DNA of 5,230 bases from CAZKTF01 sp964555565. GTDB lineage: Bacteria; Planctomycetota; JAJSAM01; JAKLKS01. Shown in pieces: positions 1 to 5,230 of this stretch. Positions within the stretch are counted from its first letter, which is position 1; each line of letters starts with the position of its first letter. The stretch covers positions 1 to 5,230 of the forward strand of contig CAZKTF010000250.1 of the NCBI GenBank assembly GCA_964555565.1, in the 5' to 3' direction. A program made the position numbers and the translations under genes. The notes under the pieces were generated by a model. It had not been told where the DNA came from. It saw only the letters and a program-made list of their open reading frames with translations, and did not search any database.

Positions 1-56
1 CCCTTTGGATCGTCCCGGTCGCTGAAGACCTGTACCGGAACTTTCCGCGTGTGGCG
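1..56. other. Non-coding flank downstream of the anti-sigma gene
   Basis: This is the 3' flank of the three-gene cluster. It is about 62% GC (35 of 56 bases), visibly lower than the adjacent genes, which fits intergenic DNA. A short inverted repeat, CGGAA-CT-TTCCG, lies at 36-47, but its stem is only 5 bp with a 2-base loop and no T-run follows on either strand, so I do not call a terminator. Two plus-strand frames are open across it, but the stretch is too short to judge whether a neighbouring gene ends here. Confidence 0.5.
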
Positions 57-896
57 CTAGCCCCCCCGCACCGCCCGCGCGAGGCCCCGGAGGTCCGCCG
101 AGGGGGCCGCGGAGACGACCGCCCGGAAGGTCCCCCCCGGCTCGGTCCAGCCGACGACGCCGTAGCCCCCGTACCAGGCCTCGTACCAGTCCCTCCCTCC
201 CTCGCGGACGAGGTTCCAGGAGCGGGGCACGTGGTCGCCGATGGGGACCTGGACCACGTGCGCCCGCGCGGCCACCGAGCGGTACTCCAGGGCCACGCAG
301 GTACCCGGGAGAGGGTCCGCGGGCACCACGGAGGCGCAGCCTTCCAGGGTGAAGCCCCGGGAGGAGAGGTCCCAGGGCTGGACGTCCACGCCCGCCCGGT
401 CCCGGATCGTCCGGCAGATGAGCGCCCGGTCCGAGCCGAGCACGCAGAGCGGGGCCTCGCCGCGGTCCAGGCGCGCGGCCACGGAGGCCGCCGACCGGAT
501 GACCGCGCACTGGAAGGGCCCGGTGCAGGTCGCCCAGGCCGCCGCCAATCCGACCGCGAAGAGGACCCCCGCGGCCGCGGCCACGAGGGCGAGTCCCCGC
601 CGGCGGAGGAACGGGAAGGACCGGTGTTCCCGCGACGCCCCGGCCGCCCCCTCCGGGAGCGCACCCCCCGCGGCCGCCAGGTCGAGGGCGCGGTCGAGCC
701 GCTCCCGGAGCCCCGCCGGGGGCTCCTCCGACGCGAGGACCTCGCGGACCCCCTCCTCGAAGCGGCGCTCCGCCTCGAACCTCCGTCCGCAGGAGGGGCA
801 GGCCTTCAGGTGCTCCAGGACCTCCAGGTTCCGCTCGACGGAGACCGCCCCGTCGAGGAAGGCGAACAGGTCCCGGCGGGCCTCGGGGCAGCGCAT
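57..896 (-). CDS. Transmembrane zinc-binding anti-sigma factor (ZAS / zf-HC2 type)
   Basis: A 279-residue predicted inner-membrane anti-sigma factor that should bind and hold the ECF sigma factor encoded just upstream. Residues 1-45 form the zinc-finger anti-sigma domain: Cys3, then His29-x3-Cys33-x2-Cys36 (HLKACPSC), preceded by the typical FLDG segment at 13-16. Arg98-Arg100 precede one hydrophobic helix at about 101-121 (GLALVAAAAGVLFAVGLAAAW), giving a cytoplasmic N-terminus and a periplasmic C-terminus. The periplasmic part ends in GYGVVGWTEPGGTFRAVVS...DLRGLA (244-273), which resembles the 'GYNVVxW...LVSDL' domain that ends many transmembrane anti-sigma factors. It carries six cysteines (124, 130, 151, 161, 187, 200), so disulfides are possible. 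The ATG at 896 is chosen because it overlaps the sigma stop (TGATG), has GGAGG seven bases upstream, and places Cys3 exactly where the family has it. The frame is open further upstream, but that would run antiparallel to family architecture and through the sigma gene. The family call is firm; the signal sensed is unknown. Confidence 0.9.
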   Translation of the reverse strand: MRCPEARRDLFAFLDGAVSVERNLEVLEHLKACPSCGRRFEAERRFEEGVREVLASEEPPAGLRERLDRALDLAAAGGALPEGAAGASREHRSFPFLRRRGLALVAAAAGVLFAVGLAAAWATCTGPFQCAVIRSAASVAARLDRGEAPLCVLGSDRALICRTIRDRAGVDVQPWDLSSRGFTLEGCASVVPADPLPGTCVALEYRSVAARAHVVQVPIGDHVPRSWNLVREGGRDWYEAWYGGYGVVGWTEPGGTFRAVVSAAPSADLRGLARAVRGG

Positions 897-1495
897 CACC
901 CCTCCTCCCCGGGGCGCCGGAGCAGCCCGTTCTCCCGGGCGAAGCGGGAGAGCGCGGTCCGGAGCAGGCGGCGGGCGCGGAACAGCCGCGACATCACGGT
1001 GCCCACGGGGCAGCCGAGGGCGGCGGCGGTCTCCTCGTAGGAGAGCCCCCCCAGCGCCACGAGGACGAGGACCGCGCGGAACTCCCCGGGGAGCGCGTCC
1101 ACGGCCCGCTTGACCTCGTCCCCGACGTGCCGGTCGAAGAGGCGATCGAGCCCCTCGGCGCCGGCCTCCTCCTCCGTGGAGGCGGCGCGCTCCGGCGGCT
1201 CCTCCGTCTCGAAGTCCGTCAGGCGCGGCTCCAGCTTCCTTCGACGCTCGCGGTTCAGGAACGCGTTGGCCTCGATCCGGAACACCCACGCCCGGAAGGA
1301 GGTCCCGGGGCGGAACTGGTCGAAGGACCGGAAGGCGCGGTACCAGGTCTCCTGCACGAGGTCCTCGGCGTCCCGCGGGTTCCGGGCGAGGCGGAGCGCG
1401 GCGGCGTAGAGGGGCCCTTCGAGGCCCTCCGCCAGCCTCTCGAACTCCCGCCGCCGATCCGGGCTCGCCGCGGGCACCGTGGGTCCACCCGTCAC
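896..1495 (-). CDS. ECF-family RNA polymerase sigma factor (sigma-70, RpoE-like)
   Basis: A 199-residue group 4 (extracytoplasmic function) sigma factor containing only regions 2 and 4, which directs core RNA polymerase to a small regulon. Region 2 spans about 24-87. The core-binding segment DAEDLVQET is at 42-50, followed by WYRAFRSFDQFRPGTSFRAWVFRIEANAFLNRERRR-type -10 recognition sequence (51-86). An acidic linker of roughly 40 residues (about 88-126, TDFETEEPPE and EEEAGAE) joins region 4 at about 127-181, with ALPGEFRAV, the helix-turn-helix entry LSYEETAAALGCPVGTV and SRLFRARRLL. Length is typical of the family. The GTG at 1495 is the first start available in the frame. No clear Shine-Dalgarno precedes it, and a GTG at 1477 (residue 7, preceded by GGTGGA) is an alternative that removes no domain. 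It follows the kinase gene after 76 bases and overlaps the anti-sigma gene by one base. Family assignment is firm; the ECF subgroup and target promoters are not determined. Confidence 0.93.
   Translation of the reverse strand: MTGGPTVPAASPDRRREFERLAEGLEGPLYAAALRLARNPRDAEDLVQETWYRAFRSFDQFRPGTSFRAWVFRIEANAFLNRERRRKLEPRLTDFETEEPPERAASTEEEAGAEGLDRLFDRHVGDEVKRAVDALPGEFRAVLVLVALGGLSYEETAAALGCPVGTVMSRLFRARRLLRTALSRFARENGLLRRPGEEG
904..908 (-). promoter_or_regulatory. Shine-Dalgarno site for the anti-sigma gene
   Basis: GGAGG on the minus strand, seven bases before the ATG at 896 and inside the last codons of the sigma gene. With the one-base TGATG stop/start overlap, it supports ribosome re-initiation, so that anti-sigma synthesis follows sigma synthesis. 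It also fixes the anti-sigma start. Confidence 0.7.
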
Positions 1496-1571
1496 GGGAA
1501 CACGCGGGGAGGGCGCGCCATTCCCGGACGGGGATCGCGCCGGGAGGCCTCCGGACGAGGAGTCGTCCTGC
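1496..1571. other. Kinase-sigma intergenic spacer with small dyads
   Basis: A 76-base gap between the kinase stop and the sigma start. It holds two adjacent dyads: the palindrome GGAGGCCTCC at 1543-1552, and GGACGA-GGAG-TCGTCC at 1553-1568 (6-bp stem, 4-base loop). A third possible stem, TCCCGG (1522-1527) with CCGGGA (1540-1545), would compete with the first. No T-run follows on the minus strand, so this does not look like a Rho-independent terminator and read-through from the kinase into the sigma gene is likely. A separate sigma promoter could sit here, but I cannot identify -35 and -10 elements with confidence. Confidence 0.45.
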
Positions 1572-4500
1572 TCAGCGCTTCCGCCGCCTCAGGAAGTCTC
1601 GGATCTGGTCCGGCGCCTCCTCCCCCTCGATGAGGAGTCCGTCGATCTCGCAGGGGGTGTAGGAGAGGAGGCGGATCCGCGGCGGGCTGTCCCGGTAGTT
1701 CTTCACCACCAGGTCCTGGTCCCACACCTTCTGCCCGTCCACGTAGAGGACGGCGTGGTGGTTCTCCCAGAAGACCTGGACAAAGTAGGGGCGCCCGGCC
1801 TCGTCGAACTGGAAGTACCGGTTCTTCCCGGGCGGGGCGGGGCCCTTCAGCAGCTCCGGGTGCTTCGACACGTACTCGTGCCGGTACAGGTCCGGGAACT
1901 GGTCGTCGGGGCTCCTCCAGTCCTGGGACTGCCAGGCGAAGACCCCCCGCCCGCTCTCCCGGCGCCCGTCGTCCGTCGCGATCCCGACGTGGGTCCCGCA
2001 GATCGAGACCTGGAAGTAGTAGGGCCTGGCGAAGCTCACCTTGAAGGAGACGACGATCCTCCGGCTCGGGGTGAAGGGGCAGAGGATCGTGAGGGGGGAA
2101 TCGCGGAGGCGCCGCTCGGAGCCCCGCTCGGGGGCCAGGAACTGGAGGACCCCGTTCGGCTCCGCGCCGATCGCCGCGACGTCCGCCCGCCGGTAGAGGG
2201 CGTCGCAGCCCCCCTCCTCCGGGGGAGGGAGGAAGTCGCGCATGGGCCCCGCCCCGCTCTCCTCTTCGAAGTCCCATTCGAGGATGGTGCCCCCGCGGCC
2301 GGAGATGGCCAGGATCCTGGCCGAGGGGTAGAGGATGCGGAGGTCCTGCTGCCCGAGCATCCGGTTGGCCCGGTCCAGGTCCGAGCGGATGTCGGCCTGG
2401 TGCTCCTTCACGTAGGCCGTCCCGCTGAAGAGGGGCTTGAGGAGGCTCTCCAGGTCCGCGAGGGCCCGGGCCGGGTCCCCGTCCGCCAGCCGCCGCTGGG
2501 CCGTCTTGTGCATCCCGCTGGCCTGGCTGTTCCTGTCGTTCTGCGCGGCGAGCCGCCGCCCCATGGTGGAGGCGCTCCTCGCCAGGAGCGCCTCCACCAT
2601 GGGACCCGCCCCCGCCACCTTGCCCCCGACCCGGTGCAGGAGGGCCTCGGCCCCCCCCAGCTCGGCGTCCGTGCGGGTCTCCCCCTCCACGATGAGGAGC
2701 GCCGCGCGGCAGAGCCTCTGCCGGGGATCCGGGGGGTCCCCCTCGAGGCCCGCCAGCGCGAGGAGGTCCTGGAGGGCGAGGAGCCTGAGCGGCCGCCTCT
2801 GGACCCCCGCCCCGGGGGCCTCGAAGACCAGGAAGACCTCCCCGCCGGGGGCGGTCTCGGTGCGGACACCGCGGAGCCGCTCGAAGCGCGAGGGATCCCC
2901 GGGGAACCCGAGCGAGGCGCGTCCGTCCGGGGCCGCCTCCACCCCGCGCCGGGCCGCCTCGAAGACCAGGTCCCGCAGCAGGACGCAGAGGAGGTGGCCG
3001 GACGTCGCGGTCTCCCCGACGAGGGAGCCGGGCCGCTCCTTCGCGAGGACGGCGTCGAGGCGGGCCAGCGCCCCCTCGAGGTCCCGCCGGAGGAGGTCCG
3101 CGAAGAACTCCCCGAGGACCTCGTCCCGGCGGCGCTCCGCCCTCTGCTGCTCCTCCCGGCGCCGCGCCTCGTACCTCGTGCGCACCTCGGCGAGCGGCTC
3201 CCGGAGGGACTCGATGCTCGCGGCCTCCGCGTCCTGGAGCGTCTCCACGGCGGAGTCCAGGTCCCCGGCCTCCGCCTGGGCCGCGGCCTTCGCCAGGGCG
3301 GCCTCGTTGGCCTGCCGGTTCTCCTCCTCGACCTTCCGCTGCTCCCGGTCCAAGGCCCCCGGCAGCTCCGCGGTGCCCCGGAGGTCCGCGACCGCGGGCG
3401 CCGGGAGGAGACGCGCGAAGGCGTCCTGGAGCCGCGGGTCGTCCTCGATCCGGGCCGCCGCCACGGCCAGGGCGTCGCGGAGTTCGAGGAACCGCCCCTC
3501 CCGGACCGCCCCCCCCTCCCGCAGGTCCCGGTAGGCCTGGAGGTAGTACTGCTCGACGAGCGCGCGGGCCTCGGAGAGCGGGTCCAGGACCTGGTCCAGC
3601 TCGCGCACCGGGAGGGAGCCCTCCTCCTCCACGACGTTCGCGAGGAGGTGCGCGCGGAGTTCGCGGAGCCTCGTCTCCGCCAGGGCCGCCGCCCCCGGAC
3701 CCGCGTGCGCCTGCTCGAGGTCCCGGCGCGCGGCGGCGACCTGGGCCCGTCCCTCGAGGACGGCGTTCCCGCGGACCTCCTCCCGGAGCGCCTCCACCGC
3801 GATCAGGGCGTTCCGCGCCGGATCCCCCGCCCCGGCGAACTCCTCCTCCTCCGAGCGGATCCGCGCGAGGGCCTCGCGGAACAGGCGCCCCTGGACCGTG
3901 CGGGCCGTGAAGCCGCGCAGTTGGCGGACCCTGTCCCACCAGGACAGCTCCTCCAGCCGGCGCTCGAGGAGGGCCCCGGCCTCCCCCGCGGCGCGGCTCC
4001 CCCGGAACCGGCCCTTGGTGAGGGCCTTCAGCGCATCGACCTCCGCGCGCAGGCCCTCCTCGGTGCGCCGCCCGGGGGCGTGCTCCTTCTGGAGGGCGGC
4101 GAGCTCGTTGTCCGCGGCGAGCTCCATCGCGTCGAGGCGCGCCCGCTCGGCCCGGTCGCGGAAGTAGATCGTCCCCGCGGTCGCGGCCGCGGCCAGGACG
4201 ACCGCCGCCACGGTGACCCTGCGGTAGCGCCGCCGGACCTCCTGCACCTCGAAGTCCCCCGCCCAGTCGCGCGGGACGATGGAGTGCCCGGCCTTCAGCC
4301 GCCGGAGGTCCCGGAGCGCGTCCCTCGGCGCGCCGTACCGGTGGCGCTTCTGCTTCGCCATCAGCTTCTCGGCGAAGAAGGAGGCCCCCTCGCTCACGCG
4401 CGGGTACACCTGGCGCGCCGTGCGCGGCTTCTCGTAGAGGACCTTGGTCAGGAGCCCCGCGAGCGTCTCGCTCGTGTGGGGGGGGACCCCCGTGAGCATG

Positions 4501-5230
4501 TGGTAGAGGGTGGCCCCGAGGGAGTAGAGGTCGGTCTGCCCGTCCACCCCGCTCGGCTCGCGGGCCTGCTCGGGGGAGATGTACTGGGGGGTCCCGATGG
4601 TCACGCCCGACTGGGTGAGCGTGAAGTCGGCCGGGCCCTTGGCGAGACCGAAGTCGGTCACCTTGGCCAGGCCGTCCGGGGTGAGGATGACGTTCCCGGG
4701 CTTCACGTCCCGGTGCACGACGCCGCGGGAGTGGGCGTGGTCGAGGGCCTCCAGGACCTGCTCGACGATGCGCAGGGCCTCGGCCTCGGGGACGGGGCCG
4801 CGCTGGAGGCGGTCGCGGAGGGACTCCCCCTCGACGAACTCCATCGTGAAGTAGTGGTAGGGGCCGGACTGCCCGGCCTCGAGGCCGCGCACGATGTTGG
4901 GGTGGTCGAAGCCCCCCACGAGCCGGGCCTCGCGCTTGAGGCGCTCCACGTGCTGCTCGATCCCGGCCAGCGGCAGCCGGAGGATCTTCAGCGCGACGAC
5001 GCGGTTCATCTCGACCTGGAGCGCGCGGTACACCGAGCCCATGCCGCCCCGCCCCAGGCGCTCGAGGATCCGGTACCCCTTGATGAGCTCGGTCCCGGGG
5101 GCCGCGAGGGGCACCACCGGGGAGGCCTCCGCGGGGGACGGCCCCCCGCCCTCCCCGGGGCCCGCGGGCGCGCCGGCCGGCGCGGCCGGCCCCTTCGCCA
5201 GGTCCCGCGCGAGCCCCTCGACGGCCTCCC
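1572..5230 (-). CDS. Transmembrane Ser/Thr protein kinase with large extracytoplasmic region (5' end not in window)
   Basis: A PknB/Hanks-type kinase, 1181 residues if counted from a GTG at 5117 (numbering used here). The kinase domain (about 15-275) is complete: Gly-loop LGRGGMGSVY (21-30), ATP-anchoring VALK Lys44, alpha-C Glu63, catalytic HRDVKPGN (Asp137, Asn142), metal-binding DFG (155-157), Thr-rich activation loop ending GTPQYISPEQ (175-184) and DLYSLGATLYHMLTG. It is an RD kinase and should be active. One membrane helix (about 301-318, VTVAAVVLAAAATAGTIYF) follows basic RRRYRR (295-300), so the kinase is cytoplasmic and the rest outside. Residues about 320-700 are charged and helical, probably coiled coil (notably 588-668). 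About 880-915 looks helical and repeat-like. Residues 935-1166 are beta-rich with VQVFWENHHAVLYVDGQKVWD and a final 'IDGLLIEG', reminiscent of a concanavalin-A-like sandwich, by eye only. The frame stays open from 5117 to the window edge, adding at least 37 codons (EAVEGLARDLAKG, then Ala/Pro/Gly-rich), so the true start is probably outside. GGAGG at 5126-5130, eight bases before the GTG, keeps 5117 possible. The kinase call is firm; the substrate is unknown. Confidence 0.93.
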   Translation of the reverse strand, partial: EAVEGLARDLAKGPAAPAGAPAGPGEGGGPSPAEASPVVPLAAPGTELIKGYRILERLGRGGMGSVYRALQVEMNRVVALKILRLPLAGIEQHVERLKREARLVGGFDHPNIVRGLEAGQSGPYHYFTMEFVEGESLRDRLQRGPVPEAEALRIVEQVLEALDHAHSRGVVHRDVKPGNVILTPDGLAKVTDFGLAKGPADFTLTQSGVTIGTPQYISPEQAREPSGVDGQTDLYSLGATLYHMLTGVPPHTSETLAGLLTKVLYEKPRTARQVYPRVSEGASFFAEKLMAKQKRHRYGAPRDALRDLRRLKAGHSIVPRDWAGDFEVQEVRRRYRRVTVAAVVLAAAATAGTIYFRDRAERARLDAMELAADNELAALQKEHAPGRRTEEGLRAEVDALKALTKGRFRGSRAAGEAGALLERRLEELSWWDRVRQLRGFTARTVQGRLFREALARIRSEEEEFAGAGDPARNALIAVEALREEVRGNAVLEGRAQVAAARRDLEQAHAGPGAAALAETRLRELRAHLLANVVEEEGSLPVRELDQVLDPLSEARALVEQYYLQAYRDLREGGAVREGRFLELRDALAVAAARIEDDPRLQDAFARLLPAPAVADLRGTAELPGALDREQRKVEEENRQANEAALAKAAAQAEAGDLDSAVETLQDAEAASIESLREPLAEVRTRYEARRREEQQRAERRRDEVLGEFFADLLRRDLEGALARLDAVLAKERPGSLVGETATSGHLLCVLLRDLVFEAARRGVEAAPDGRASLGFPGDPSRFERLRGVRTETAPGGEVFLVFEAPGAGVQRRPLRLLALQDLLALAGLEGDPPDPRQRLCRAALLIVEGETRTDAELGGAEALLHRVGGKVAGAGPMVEALLARSASTMGRRLAAQNDRNSQASGMHKTAQRRLADGDPARALADLESLLKPLFSGTAYVKEHQADIRSDLDRANRMLGQQDLRILYPSARILAISGRGGTILEWDFEEESGAGPMRDFLPPPEEGGCDALYRRADVAAIGAEPNGVLQFLAPERGSERRLRDSPLTILCPFTPSRRIVVSFKVSFARPYYFQVSICGTHVGIATDDGRRESGRGVFAWQSQDWRSPDDQFPDLYRHEYVSKHPELLKGPAPPGKNRYFQFDEAGRPYFVQVFWENHHAVLYVDGQKVWDQDLVVKNYRDSPPRIRLLSYTPCEIDGLLIEGEEAPDQIRDFLRRRKR
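2560..2603. repeat. Perfect 20-bp inverted repeat with 4-base loop inside the kinase gene
   Basis: The arms 2560-2579 (CCCATGGTGGAGGCGCTCCT) and 2584-2603 are exact reverse complements, separated by CGCC at 2580-2583. The symmetry breaks immediately outside, at 2559/2604. In the kinase frame it encodes PMVEALLARSASTMG (residues 839-853). Because of where the centre falls relative to the codons, the plus strand encodes the same MVEALLARSASTM peptide. The reading frame is intact across it. Transcribed RNA would form a 20-bp hairpin. It is far longer and less simple than the short GC-rich palindromes elsewhere in the window. Confidence 0.95.

Noticed and set aside
37..43. GGAACTT on the plus strand, matching an ECF-type -35 element
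   Set aside because: No -10-like element lies at the usual 15-17 base spacing, and it would drive transcription antisense into the anti-sigma gene.
1..60. Possible end of a convergent plus-strand gene, with TAG at 58-60 overlapping the anti-sigma TAG in CTAG
   Set aside because: Only 19 codons are visible, with no recognisable protein pattern and no codon-position bias separating it from other frames.
51..1040. Long plus-strand open frame opposite the anti-sigma and sigma genes
   Set aside because: It lies opposite two genes with clear family motifs, has a low-complexity Arg/Pro/Gly composition typical of antisense frames in GC-rich DNA, and shows no recognisable domain.
1543..1568. Adjacent dyads after the kinase stop as an intrinsic terminator
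   Set aside because: The stems are short (5-6 bp) and no T-run follows on the transcribed strand. They are common by chance at this GC content.
2437..3534. 365-codon plus-strand open frame containing MVEALLARSASTM
   Set aside because: The shared peptide is a direct consequence of the inverted repeat, and the rest is Ser/Arg-rich antisense sequence opposite the kinase ectodomain.
1492..3939. 815-codon minus-strand open frame overlapping the kinase gene
   Set aside because: Its translation is Gly/Pro/Arg-rich with no domain pattern. The kinase frame through the same DNA has protein-like composition and structure. Only its last nine codons are mentioned separately as a possible leader ORF.
5169..5184. 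16-bp perfect palindrome CGCGCCGGCCGGCGCG
   Set aside because: It is made only of G and C in a low-complexity Ala/Pro/Gly coding stretch, so it is expected from composition and lacks the sequence complexity of the repeat at 2560-2603.

Overview
The window is a very GC-rich (about 70% or more, by eye), densely coding piece of bacterial DNA. All three genes I can support lie on the minus strand and are probably co-transcribed from right to left: a large transmembrane Ser/Thr protein kinase (1572-5230, start not resolved and probably outside the window), an ECF-family RNA polymerase sigma factor (896-1495), and a zinc-binding transmembrane anti-sigma factor (57-896). The kinase phrasing (SLGATLYHMLTG, GTPQYISPEQ, a kinase-TM-long extracytoplasmic region layout) together with the GC content suggests Planctomycetota. 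This is an inference; Myxococcota or Acidobacteriota are not excluded.

Layout from right to left: 5230-5118 encodes an open, Ala/Pro/Gly-rich stretch in frame with the kinase. 5075-4293 is the kinase domain with all catalytic motifs intact. 4220-4164 is a single membrane helix. About 4160-2330 is a long charged, largely helical region, and 2315-1620 is a beta-rich C-terminal domain. A 76-base spacer with small dyads (1496-1571) separates the kinase from the sigma factor gene. The sigma and anti-sigma genes share one base in a TGATG junction with a good Shine-Dalgarno site, the usual sign of translational coupling. Positions 1-56 are non-coding as far as I can tell.

The working picture is an envelope-signal module. 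The anti-sigma factor holds the sigma factor at the membrane through its HxxxCxxC zinc domain, and its periplasmic Cys-rich domain may sense a signal. The adjacent kinase has its own, different predicted extracytoplasmic sensor and could modulate the same switch by phosphorylation. The sigma factor keeps an intact DAED-type region 2.2, so it does not look like the sigma factors that depend on phosphorylation to bind core polymerase. The kinase link is therefore suggested by position only.

The most unusual structural signal is a perfect 20-bp inverted repeat with a 4-base loop (2560-2603) inside the kinase coding sequence. It is placed so that both DNA strands encode the same peptide, MVEALLARSASTM. 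No RNA genes, CRISPR arrays, insertion sequences or convincing intrinsic terminators were seen.
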